A DNA stretch of 64,000 nt from Cristatella mucedo (taxonomy: Eukaryota > Bryozoa > Phylactolaemata > Cristatellidae), in NCBI GenBank assembly GCA_009760855.2, contig WPIO01000102.1, positions 1,302,001-1,366,000 of the forward strand, written 5' to 3'. Below, in pieces: positions 29,047-37,594 of the stretch. Position 1 is the stretch's first letter. Each line of letters starts with the position of its first letter. A model generated the notes under the pieces. It made no database searches, was not told where the DNA came from, and saw only the letters and a list, made by a program, of their open reading frames with translations. A program made the translations under genes and the position numbers.

Positions 29047-30318
29047 TTAATATTTTAATGTTTCCGCTGGATTTGTCTTTGACGCTCGTATTGCCGGAAC
29101 TGCCGATGCGATTGTGGATAAAGTAATCGCAACACAACAAATCCATACAACTTCTAAGCTATCGATGGAACATGGGAGATAGTCCAAAAGATAGACCGAT
29201 CCATCAAATAGTTTGGTGCTTAATATGTTTTCTAAAAAGTTTTTTATGGCTTGAATGTTTTTGGCAAATGAAATGCCAATCATTGCTCCCGTTGTGGTTG
29301 CAATTATGGAGATAATAGATCCAGAAATATAAAAAATCACCCCAACTTCAGAAGAAGAAAGCCCCATTGCTCTTAGGATCGCTATATCTTTGTTTTTTTG
29401 CGCAACCATCATGGCTAGATTGGAAAAAATGCTAAAAGTTGCAACCGCCACAAACAAAATTAACACCACAGACATAACATTTTTTTGAATTTTTAGTGCT
29501 TGAGATAGGTTTTCATTTTCATTCTGCCAATTTACGATTGTAAAATTTTGCAACAGAGGGTCTTTTTGCAATTGAAGAGTCATTTCTTCTACCTCATCTG
29601 TAGAGTTTAGGGTAATTTCAATAAAACTGTATTTTTCTGTATCACCCATTAAAGTTTGCATCGGCTTTATTGGCATTAGCGTTAAAATTTCATCGTATTG
29701 TCGCATGCCGGTTGAAATAATTTGTGCAATTTTATAGTGTTTATGTCTTGGGATGGAGCCAAATAGGCTTTCGTTGAATTGAGGCACAATTAGCATAATC
29801 TTATCCCCAATTTCCACTTGCAACATCTCTGCCAAGGGCGATCCTATCGTTATTTCATCGCCCGAAGTATGATTGATTTGTGGTGGAGATTTTATTTTAG
29901 AAATATTGATTATTTTGTTGGATAGATCTTTTGGGTACAAGCCGCGAATTAAAACCCCACCACCGATATTGTTGTGAGAATTCAGCGCCATTCCGCTAGA
30001 TTGCAGCACTGGTAAAGCCGATTTTATTTTTTTGTATTTTTGCTTTATTTTATCAGCTATGGCTAAATCTTCATGGTTGTTTGTGTTGTTTGTTGGGTAG
30101 ATAGAAATATGAGCATTGAAGCCAATTATTTTTTTTGTTAATTCCTCTCTAAAGCCATTCATTATCGAGGTGAAAATAACTAAAGTTGCAACTCCAAGCA
30201 TTATTCCCGTGAAGGATAAAACTGTAGTTAATGATGGCAGATTGTGATATTTTTTGGAGCGTAAATATGCTAAGCTGATCTTTAAAATAAGGTTATTTTT
30301 TGCCGATATGGATATCAT
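29047..30318 (-). CDS. lolC: LolC/LolE-type lipoprotein-releasing ABC permease
   Basis: Inner-membrane subunit that, with LolD, extracts lipoproteins for transport to the outer membrane. 423 residues with one N-terminal transmembrane helix (TTVLSFTGIMLGVATLVIFT), a large periplasmic domain (about 60-270), and three C-terminal helices within the FtsX-like region, where KNKDIAILRAMGLSSSEVGV is the coupling segment. lolD is not adjacent. It heads the minus-strand operon leading to hemA. Alphaproteobacteria often have one such permease acting as a homodimer. Confidence 0.93.
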   Translation of the reverse strand: MISISAKNNLILKISLAYLRSKKYHNLPSLTTVLSFTGIMLGVATLVIFTSIMNGFREELTKKIIGFNAHISIYPTNNTNNHEDLAIADKIKQKYKKIKSALPVLQSSGMALNSHNNIGGGVLIRGLYPKDLSNKIINISKIKSPPQINHTSGDEITIGSPLAEMLQVEIGDKIMLIVPQFNESLFGSIPRHKHYKIAQIISTGMRQYDEILTLMPIKPMQTLMGDTEKYSFIEITLNSTDEVEEMTLQLQKDPLLQNFTIVNWQNENENLSQALKIQKNVMSVVLILFVAVATFSIFSNLAMMVAQKNKDIAILRAMGLSSSEVGVIFYISGSIISIIATTTGAMIGISFAKNIQAIKNFLENILSTKLFDGSVYLLDYLPCSIDSLEVVWICCVAITLSTIASAVPAIRASKTNPAETLKY

Positions 30319-30671
30319 GCTATATGGATGTAATTTATGTTTTGCCGACCGTTGGATTGTGTTGTTTTCTTGGTAATAACTTTTTTAATTGAATCGATGG
30401 TCAATTTTTCTTATTAATTTTTTATTTTTTGGCTAAATTTTATTTTTGATAAGAAATGATTGGCTGTTGTTTATTTGCAATATTTTTTTATGTTTTTCTG
30501 TGCTTTTGTTGAATAATTGGCTATGGTCTGTCTTGCTATTTAAATTGATTATTGTGTTAATTTTTAAGTGTTTTTTTGCATGTTGTTCCTGTTGATATTG
30601 TGACTATAAAGACAATATTTTTTGTTGTTGAGGTCGATTGTTGTATAGCTGTGATTTTGAGCTGGTTGGCT
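30319..30671. other. Gene-free spacer
   Basis: T-rich, no gene seen; probably contains the lolC promoter. Confidence 0.5.
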
Positions 30672-31295
30672 TTAGTATTTCACGCCTGAACCAATTTCTA
30701 CCTTTACTAATTCCATCGCCTCTTTTGATGTTCGTGAAAGTTGATTTTTTGCAAGTGGCTGTCTTGGCTTTTTTATTAAATATTCACCCGTTAATATAAC
30801 CGCACCAACAACAGCAACAATCAATAAAACACCAAGAGCCTGCAATTCTATGAAATATTGGCCATAAATCAATTCTCCTAAGCCAGAAATGTCTGATGAT
30901 TGACCTAGAGTTGAATTTTTGGCGTAAATGAATGTGCTTGTATTTTGTAATAATGCTATAGTGCCAAGTGCGGCAAAAAATAATCCCACAACCAATGATA
31001 ATGGCCATTCTTTTGTTATTCTCTGTTTTATTGGCAAGATGCGATAATCCATCATCATTACCACAAATAGACACAAAATTAATACTGCCCCAACATAAAT
31101 TGCCACCAATAGCAATGGAATAAATTCCGCCCCAACCATCAGTCCCATGCCTGCCACTCCCACAAAGCACATCATTAATGCTAGAATACTACGAACTGGA
31201 CTGCTGCCAAAAAGAGCCTTAAGGGCGAATAAAATCACAACCGAAGATGGTATTGTGAAGGCTAAAGTAGAAGCAAGTTCGTCTATCATATGCAA
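30672..31295 (-). CDS. nuoJ: NuoJ, NADH-quinone oxidoreductase subunit J
   Basis: Membrane subunit of complex I (ND6 homologue). 207 residues with five hydrophobic segments. The characteristic ALMMCFVGVAGMGLMVGAEF and LLVAIYVGAVLILCLFVVMM segments in helices 2-3 are present, followed by a C-terminal helix and a soluble tail. It stands alone, with no nuoI or nuoK beside it, which fits the dispersed complex I genes of Rickettsiales. The two N-terminal Met residues (31295 and 31289) are both possible starts. Confidence 0.95.
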   Translation of the reverse strand: MHMIDELASTLAFTIPSSVVILFALKALFGSSPVRSILALMMCFVGVAGMGLMVGAEFIPLLLVAIYVGAVLILCLFVVMMMDYRILPIKQRITKEWPLSLVVGLFFAALGTIALLQNTSTFIYAKNSTLGQSSDISGLGELIYGQYFIELQALGVLLIVAVVGAVILTGEYLIKKPRQPLAKNQLSRTSKEAMELVKVEIGSGVKY

Positions 31296-31415
31296 TATTT
31301 TTTATTGGTTGTCATTCTCTTTTAAGGGTTAAATGCTAATTGCAATATAATTTTTTATTGCTTAATAAAATTTTTTCATTTGAAATGTTCTAGAATAATT
31401 TTTTAATTGTAGAAT

Positions 31416-32144
31416 ATGAATACTAAAATAGATGCGATATTTTTTGATTGGGATGGGACGGTTATTAACAGTCAGCCCCTTGTTAAACTTTCTTTGATTG
31501 AGATAATGTGGCAAAATAGCGATCTTTTGCTGCCTAAATATCAATTTAAAAAAGGCGATATGGAGTCTTGCCAAGCTATGGCAGATTTGGTGGAGAAAGA
31601 TTATTTTGGCGTTGATATGAAAAAATCTATAGTTGGAGTTTTTGGCGAAAATGGCTCAGATATTGTTGAAAATTATAGAAGAATATACAAAGATATTGCC
31701 GCAGGCGTTGTTTTGCCGTTTGTGGATGGTGTGGTTAAGTTTATAGAAAAAGCTCGGTCGAAAAATATTCCATGTGCAGTTATTAGCAATAAGTCTGGTG
31801 CTATTTTGAGAGAGGAAGTTAAAAAAAGCGGACTTAATGATAATTTTTTTATCGTAGTTGGATACGATGATGTTGCTAGGCCAAAGCCTTATACCGACAT
31901 GATAGATCATGCTCTGCCTTATTGTGAGCATGAAATCAATTTGCAAAAATCATGGTTTATTGGTGATTCAAATGCAGATTTGGACTGTGCTATTTCCGCT
32001 AGATGTTTGCCGTTTTTTGTTGGTCATGATGCCAATCTGAGTGAGATAAATAGACAGCGCATTGTAAGCAGCGATATTATTAAGATTAATCATTATCGCG
32101 AGCTTTCGGCGTTGTTAGAAAATTACAACAAAACATCTGAATAG
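31416..32144 (+). CDS. gph: HAD-superfamily hydrolase, phosphoglycolate phosphatase-like
   Basis: 242 residues. HAD motif I is FFDWDGTVINS with the nucleophilic Asp, motif II is VISNKSG, the motif III Lys is in DVARPKPYTDM, and motif IV is WFIGDSNADLDCA. The helical cap is of the C1 type. Phosphoglycolate phosphatase is the best guess, but HAD substrate specificity cannot be read from sequence. It is divergent from nuoJ across a 120-bp spacer. Confidence 0.8.
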   Translation: MNTKIDAIFFDWDGTVINSQPLVKLSLIEIMWQNSDLLLPKYQFKKGDMESCQAMADLVEKDYFGVDMKKSIVGVFGENGSDIVENYRRIYKDIAAGVVLPFVDGVVKFIEKARSKNIPCAVISNKSGAILREEVKKSGLNDNFFIVVGYDDVARPKPYTDMIDHALPYCEHEINLQKSWFIGDSNADLDCAISARCLPFFVGHDANLSEINRQRIVSSDIIKINHYRELSALLENYNKTSE

Positions 32145-32757
32145 GGCTTGTTTGGTTTGATATATTAAAAATACTTATATCTTCTGTATTTTTTTGGTAC
32201 GCCGTGCTGGATGTGTTGCTGTAATGAATTTGCGAAGAAGACACAGAATATATTTATATATTTTTTGTTTTGACATATTTATTTTGTTGATTGTGTATTT
32301 AATTTGCACAAATTTTATTGGATTATTGGGTTTTTTGGTTATTGATATTTGAGAGTAGATTATTGCCACTTTGTTGTTAATTTTGATCTGATTTGTTAAC
32401 AAGAAAATAAGAGTTCATTGATTATTAATCCATACATCTTTTAAGCCAAGTAATTTCAATTAACATTTTATTCCAAACATTCTGCTGCTTTGTGACTCAT
32501 TAATGATTATTTTTATATAGTGTTATTTTTGGCTCCAATAAAAGAATTTTGTGGCTGATAACGCATAAAATACAGCACAATCAACAATTTTTACAATGTT
32601 TTTTTCAGGTATTATTGTGTTATATGTTAGCGAAAATAGCTTAATGGTCTTAATTATTGTGGTCGTTACTTTTTTGATGGAAATTTTGTTGAAATGTGCA
32701 GCAACAACCTTCCATTAAAATACTACAATATTTGATTATTAATGCTGCAGAATAATT
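32145..32757. other. Gene-free spacer between convergent genes
   Basis: About 610 bp, AT-rich, with stops in all frames. No gene, repeat or terminator could be supported. Confidence 0.5.
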
Positions 32758-34392
32758 CTATTCCGCAACTATGGCTTCATTTTCTACGGTCAAGATGCGA
32801 CTAGAGACTATTTCTCCTTTGAGGTGATTGTGTCCATCTTTAAAACGCACTATTGCAAAATTTTCCGCTCGTCCGGAATTTTCACTTTCAACTATAATTT
32901 TTTGCACCGTGTTGACCATTTGTGTTAATAATTCCGCCGTTAAATTACTTGTTAAAGATATTAACTCTGCTGATCTTTTTTTGCGAATTTCCAATGGTAC
33001 TTGTGGCATTCTTGCTGCTGGCGTTTCAATTCTTGATGAGTAGGTAAAAATATGATTAAACACAATATTGGCTTCTTCCAGTAATGTTTTTGTGTTTAAA
33101 AACATTGCATCATTTTCAGTTGGAAATCCAGCGATTATATCACTACCAAATGCTATTTCTGGGCGTAATTTTCTTGCTAAGGAGCAAAAATCAAGCACAT
33201 TTTTTCTATTATGTCTGCGCTTCATTCTTTTTAAAATTAAATCATCGCCAGATTGTAAGCTAATATGCAAATGGGGCATGAATCTTGATTCGTTCGCTAT
33301 CAAGTCCAAAAGATTGTTATCAATCTCTGCAACGTCAATCGAAGAAAGCCGCAATCTTGGCAGTGATGGTACGTTGGAAAGTATTTTTTTGCACAGGCCG
33401 CCCAAATTTAATGGATCGCTGAAATTTTTACCATAATCCGTCATGTCAACGCCAGTGAGAACAAGTTCTTTATAGCCATTTTCAACCAATTTTCTAACTT
33501 CGTTTATCACATCTTCAGGTGGAACAGATCTAGAAGGCCCACGACCATATGGAATTATGCAGAAAGTACATCTGTGATCGCATCCATTTTGCACCTGAAC
33601 AAATGCTCTGGTTCTACCTTCCAAGGTGGCGATAGAATTTTCTGACTGTGGTGATTTATCTTCTGTGGTTTTGTTGTTGGTAATTTGAAAAGAATCTGCC
33701 AATTTATTTTTGGTGAATGTTGGGTTGGCTGTTTGTAAATTGTTATCATGTAAAATAGTTTCCATATTGTGTTTGATGTCTGCCGGTATACTTTCCCTCG
33801 TACTGTGCCGTATGTCGAGCTGCTCTATGTTGTTTTGCTTGTTTATGTGATATTCTGGATTGCCAAGGCCGTGTTTTTCATTTGATTGTAATTCGTCATT
33901 ATTTTTAAGATTTACGAGTTGCTTTGTGTTTTTTTGATGGGGTATTTTTAATTGGGTTTGTGGTTGCCATGATGTGGAATTGCTATCAAAATCTTCCCCT
34001 ATGATTTGCTGTTCTGGTGAAGTTAGATAATCCATTATTGATGATTTTTGTTCAATTGCGATGGCATCATAAGCCGCATGATTGGTTTTATTTTCGTTAT
34101 CAATTACAAGATTGACGCCAGAAATTGATGTAAATTTATCTTTATTTATATTGCTAGCACAGCCAGTTACGATTATTTTTTTTTGTGGATTGTCTCTTAT
34201 GGCACGCTTGATAGCTTGGACAGACTTTTTTTCTGCTTCTGCAGTTACGGCGCAGGTATTAAAAACTATCGTGTCATTAAGTTTTTTTTCCTTCAATATC
34301 AAAGAAATTTTTTCAGATTCATATATATTTAGACGACATCCAAGGGTAACTACTTTTGACTCAGAGCTATCGGAAACTTTCTTCTTGCACAT
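32758..34392 (-). CDS. mtaB: MtaB-like tRNA methylthiotransferase with a large unconserved insert
   Basis: Radical-SAM enzyme adding a methylthio group to t6A37 of tRNA. The N-terminal cluster domain has VVTLGCRLNIYESEKI, FNTCAVT and VTGCA. The radical-SAM cluster is NGCDHRCTFCIIPYG, followed by LTGVDMTDYG and HISLQSGDD, and a TRAM-like C terminus. Between the two domains lies a hydrophilic N/Q/K/T-rich insert of about 140 residues, bringing the total to 544-557 instead of about 420. The start at 34392 (MCKKKV) is preferred; an upstream ATG at 34431 adds 13 residues. It is divergent from the cysQ-like gene. Confidence 0.92.
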   Translation of the reverse strand: MCKKKVSDSSESKVVTLGCRLNIYESEKISLILKEKKLNDTIVFNTCAVTAEAEKKSVQAIKRAIRDNPQKKIIVTGCASNINKDKFTSISGVNLVIDNENKTNHAAYDAIAIEQKSSIMDYLTSPEQQIIGEDFDSNSTSWQPQTQLKIPHQKNTKQLVNLKNNDELQSNEKHGLGNPEYHINKQNNIEQLDIRHSTRESIPADIKHNMETILHDNNLQTANPTFTKNKLADSFQITNNKTTEDKSPQSENSIATLEGRTRAFVQVQNGCDHRCTFCIIPYGRGPSRSVPPEDVINEVRKLVENGYKELVLTGVDMTDYGKNFSDPLNLGGLCKKILSNVPSLPRLRLSSIDVAEIDNNLLDLIANESRFMPHLHISLQSGDDLILKRMKRRHNRKNVLDFCSLARKLRPEIAFGSDIIAGFPTENDAMFLNTKTLLEEANIVFNHIFTYSSRIETPAARMPQVPLEIRKKRSAELISLTSNLTAELLTQMVNTVQKIIVESENSGRAENFAIVRFKDGHNHLKGEIVSSRILTVENEAIVAE

Positions 34393-34485
34393 TAAATTAA
34401 CAATTATATCAGGACAACAAAATTTATGCACGATTTAGTATTTTTAAAATACAACATCTTTAACCAATCCATCAAATGAAAAAAT

Positions 34486-35301
34486 ATGGTTTTTAATAAT
34501 AAAAATATTGCCAATATAATAGACATAGCAGTGAATGCTGGTTTGTTGGCTATTTTAGAGCGGGAAAACGGCTTAAGCGAGTCCACCAAAATTGATGGCA
34601 GTTTGGTTACCAGCGCCGATACCGAAGTTAGTGAGTTCATTAAGGCAAATCTTACTGCTGTTTTTGGCAGCAAAATCTGCATAGTATCGGAAGAAGACGA
34701 TTGTGAATCTAGCGGGCTAGGTGAGTATTTTTGCGTCGACCCAATAGACGGTACCAGTCATTTTGCAAAAAATGGCAATTTTTGCATTAATATCGCTTAT
34801 GTTAAAAATAAAAAACCAGTTTTTGGACTAGTTCATTGTCCCATGAAGCACAAAACTTATTATGCAATAACTGGTAAGGAAGTTTATAAAATGCACAATG
34901 GTGACGATCTTGTTTTGCAGAGTACTCTGGCTGCCAAAAAAGAGCTACAATTTATTTGCAATAATAGAGCCATTATTGCTGGTAATGAGGGGTTTGAAAA
35001 AAATAGAGTTGCAATAGAAAAAATTCACTCCAATGGCTATAAAATTAAGCACCTAGAAAGCAATTATTTGGCTGCCGAAAAATACTGCCTCGCGCTGGAA
35101 AAAAATAACTGCATAATATATAGCCCATATGCCATAAAAGAGTGGGATATTGCCGCACCATACGTTATGCTTCAAAATCATGGCTATATCGTTACTGATC
35201 TTAATGGCAATAATATAGAATTTGGACTTGGCGGAGCTGCAAATTACAATGGAATTATTGTTAGTAAAAATCCAGATTTAATTAAGTTATTGCAGATATG
35301 A
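34486..35301 (+). CDS. cysQ: CysQ-like inositol monophosphatase family protein
   Basis: 271 residues of the Mg-dependent, Li-sensitive phosphatase family. Metal ligands are in IVSEEDD, YFCVDPIDGTSHF and the C-terminal KEWDIAAPY. The pattern resembles 3'(2'),5'-bisphosphate nucleotidase CysQ, which removes pAp, more than SuhB, but this cannot be settled by eye. It opens a plus-strand run that reaches yebC, and its stop overlaps the start of the next gene (ATGA). Confidence 0.85.
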   Translation: MVFNNKNIANIIDIAVNAGLLAILERENGLSESTKIDGSLVTSADTEVSEFIKANLTAVFGSKICIVSEEDDCESSGLGEYFCVDPIDGTSHFAKNGNFCINIAYVKNKKPVFGLVHCPMKHKTYYAITGKEVYKMHNGDDLVLQSTLAAKKELQFICNNRAIIAGNEGFEKNRVAIEKIHSNGYKIKHLESNYLAAEKYCLALEKNNCIIYSPYAIKEWDIAAPYVMLQNHGYIVTDLNGNNIEFGLGGAANYNGIIVSKNPDLIKLLQI

Positions 35302-35918
35302 ATTCTGGTTTTGTTGGTAGTTTTATTAGGCTTATTTTTCGCCTAATGGTTAAGTTGGTTAGACCATCTCGCACTAGATGTTTGCCATTTATTATAACAA
35401 TAGTGGCAGTAATGGTAATTTTTTTTGCCATTTTTTTTGCGGCATTAAATTCAAAGTATAAATCTGGTGTTAAAAGCGGTGTCAATACTTTCCTGATTGC
35501 AGAAAAATCTGGCTGGCGTTTTGCCTTGCGTCAATATGGAGTTGAAAATATAATAAAATCGTCTGATTTGCCAGATTTGTATTTGGTTTCATTTGTTCGT
35601 TCGGGTTGTGATAAGTGCTTAGAGCAAGCCACAGCAATGAATGATTTTAGTAAAAATGGCATCCATACTATTGCATTGGTTGATGGCGATGGATTATTAA
35701 CAACTTCAGAGCTTGATGTATACAAACTTAATTATAGTGAAATACTCCATCTTAATTCTTCTTTATTGCCCGCTTTTTGGCTTAGTAGATTTGAAGCGCC
35801 ATATAGTGTCTTGGTTGAGAAATCTAGAATTATTGCCATCATTCCTCTTGCTTTAAATAAAACAAGTGTTGGCGAGTTGATTCATAGTGCCAAATTGGTG
35901 CATGAAAATATTAATTAA
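35298..35918 (+). CDS. Membrane-anchored thioredoxin-like protein, first of a tandem pair
   Basis: 206 residues. A basic N terminus is followed by one transmembrane helix (about 29-50), then a periplasmic domain. CDKC at residues 104-107 after LYLVSFVRSG is in the thioredoxin CxxC position, and EAPYSVLVEK provides the expected cis-Pro before a strand. Identity to known thioredoxins is low. Start and the previous stop overlap in ATGA. It is followed after 6 bp by a second protein of the same design, which suggests tandem duplication and a shared role in envelope thiol exchange. Confidence 0.6.
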   Translation: MNSGFVGSFIRLIFRLMVKLVRPSRTRCLPFIITIVAVMVIFFAIFFAALNSKYKSGVKSGVNTFLIAEKSGWRFALRQYGVENIIKSSDLPDLYLVSFVRSGCDKCLEQATAMNDFSKNGIHTIALVDGDGLLTTSELDVYKLNYSEILHLNSSLLPAFWLSRFEAPYSVLVEKSRIIAIIPLALNKTSVGELIHSAKLVHENIN

Positions 35919-35924
35919 TCTCAT

Positions 35925-36671
35925 ATGAATCCGGTCCAAATCTTTAAAAAAATAATTACCTACATAACAATCATTATATTAAAAATAATGCAAAAAATAG
36001 TTAGCAGTACTGCTGGTTTTTTTGCCGCAATTGCAGGAATAGTTTTGATTTTTTTGGGCATTAGCTATACTTTGTCTCATTTGGGAGGTGGTAAAATTTC
36101 CTCCATTGTGGCCAGCAAAAATATACTAGAATTCACTCTGCCGGAATACGAAACTGGAGACATTGTTAGTTCAAAAGATCTGCAAAAACCATATTTAATT
36201 ACTTTTGCTTCCCATTCCTGCCGTGCCTGCATAGCTCAGCTAGAATTAATTAAGCACCTAAAGGATAAAGGCGTCACAACGGTTGCAATTATGGAGGATG
36301 GTGGTTATGGCTCGGAAGCGATGATGGGTCATTATCGCAATTCCTACAGTCATATTTTGATTGATAGGGATAGTTTTTTGGCCTATTCCCTAAGAATTCG
36401 CGCTATACCTTACAATATTTTATTAGAGGAAAATGAGCCAATATATATAAGAAAAGGCTCAATAAATCGAAATGATGTTATGGTGATATTGGATCATCAT
36501 AATCGTATCATGCGGTCAAAAAATACAACAACTATGATGTCCGATGGCGGTAGTCAAGAGCCGCTTATTCTTGCTGAATCAGATCGGGCTAAGGTGTCAA
36601 AAAAAACTTCCAATAATAATCGCACAGTTGGTGTAAGAGCTATAGATTCTAGAGTTATTAATGCCAAATAA
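35925..36671 (+). CDS. Membrane-anchored thioredoxin-like protein, second of a tandem pair
   Basis: 248 residues, with the same layout as its upstream neighbour: a short cytosolic start, one transmembrane helix near 29-50, then a thioredoxin-like domain with CRAC at 99-102 after YLITFASHS, and a cis-Pro in RAIPYNILLEE. A basic, Ser/Asn-rich C-terminal tail of about 50 residues is extra. It resembles TlpA/ResA-type thiol-disulfide proteins. Partners could be DsbB-linked, but nothing here proves a substrate. Confidence 0.6.
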   Translation: MNPVQIFKKIITYITIIILKIMQKIVSSTAGFFAAIAGIVLIFLGISYTLSHLGGGKISSIVASKNILEFTLPEYETGDIVSSKDLQKPYLITFASHSCRACIAQLELIKHLKDKGVTTVAIMEDGGYGSEAMMGHYRNSYSHILIDRDSFLAYSLRIRAIPYNILLEENEPIYIRKGSINRNDVMVILDHHNRIMRSKNTTTMMSDGGSQEPLILAESDRAKVSKKTSNNNRTVGVRAIDSRVINAK

Positions 36672-36683
36672 ATCATTTTTTCT

Positions 36684-36821
36684 ATGAAATTTCGAGTTTT
36701 AGAATTTGATGGTATTTTTTGCACCATAATAAAAAATAATTTTAATTACGATTTGGTTGTAAAACTTCGCCAAAATTATGCTCCACGGCCGTATGGGATT
36801 GTGTTTGGCAATAATGGTTAA
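36684..36821 (+). CDS. Possible 45-residue protein
   Basis: An open frame between the second thioredoxin-like gene and mlaF, in the same orientation, starting MKFRVLEFDGIFC and ending FGNNG. It leaves only 14 bp before mlaF. No family is recognised and no signal or membrane segment is seen. Its position in a tight gene run is the main argument for it; it could equally be spacer. Confidence 0.3.
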   Translation: MKFRVLEFDGIFCTIIKNNFNYDLVVKLRQNYAPRPYGIVFGNNG

Positions 36822-36835
36822 TAATTACATTATTT

Positions 36836-37588
36836 ATGTCTATTGTTTTACATAAAATCAGCAAATCTTTTGGCGGTAGAGATGTTATTTCTGAGATAAG
36901 TTTTCATGTTGATTCTGGCAAATCTTTTGCTATTTTGGGCGGAAGCGGTGTGGGAAAATCTGTAACAATAAATATCATAGCTGGAGTGCATTTGCCGGAT
37001 AGTGGCTTTGTTTCTATAGATGGAAAAAATCTTTCTTCTTGCGGTGATGAAGATTTTCAAAACATCAGACTCCAGACGGCATTTTTAACGCAAAATGTTG
37101 GTCTAATCGATTCTATGCCTCTGTGGGAAAACGTTGCATTTTATAATCTTTATCATCTTGGGATTGCAAAAAAACAATCAATGGAATTGGCGATTTTGGC
37201 AATGGGAGATGTTGGTATTGGCCCTCAGTATGCACATCACCTACCAAGTCAAATATCTGGCGGAATGAGAAAGCGTATTGGCATAGCCAGAGCCATGACA
37301 AAAAATCCAAAAATAATGCTGTTTGACGAACCAACTGCAGGTCTAGATCCTATTAGGGCAAACTCTATTTCTGTTTTAATGCGGCAAAAAATTGAATCAG
37401 CTCAAGCTACAGCCGTCACCATTACGCACGATATTTCTGTTGTTAGAAATATGGCAGATTTTGTTGGTATTATGCACGGTGGATCTTTAATTTGGACTGG
37501 AACAAAAGATGATTTTTTTGCCTCCACAAATCCCGCGATTTTGCAGTTTATTAACGGAACCAGTGATGGGCCACTGAATTTTGATTGA
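36836..37588 (+). CDS. mlaF: MlaF, ATPase of the Mla phospholipid transporter
   Basis: 250-residue ABC ATPase. Walker A is LGGSGVGKSV, the signature is QISGGMRKRIGIARAM, and Walker B is IMLFDEPTAGLDP; the end FINGTSDGPLNFD resembles the C terminus of MlaF/Ttg2A. With MlaE and MlaD it forms the inner-membrane complex that moves phospholipids between membranes. The periplasmic carrier gene mlaC is 3.3 kb downstream in the same run, with comEC and gapA between, so the usual mla operon is split. comEC follows after 6 bp. Confidence 0.9.
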   Translation: MSIVLHKISKSFGGRDVISEISFHVDSGKSFAILGGSGVGKSVTINIIAGVHLPDSGFVSIDGKNLSSCGDEDFQNIRLQTAFLTQNVGLIDSMPLWENVAFYNLYHLGIAKKQSMELAILAMGDVGIGPQYAHHLPSQISGGMRKRIGIARAMTKNPKIMLFDEPTAGLDPIRANSISVLMRQKIESAQATAVTITHDISVVRNMADFVGIMHGGSLIWTGTKDDFFASTNPAILQFINGTSDGPLNFD

Positions 37589-37594
37589 TAGGCA

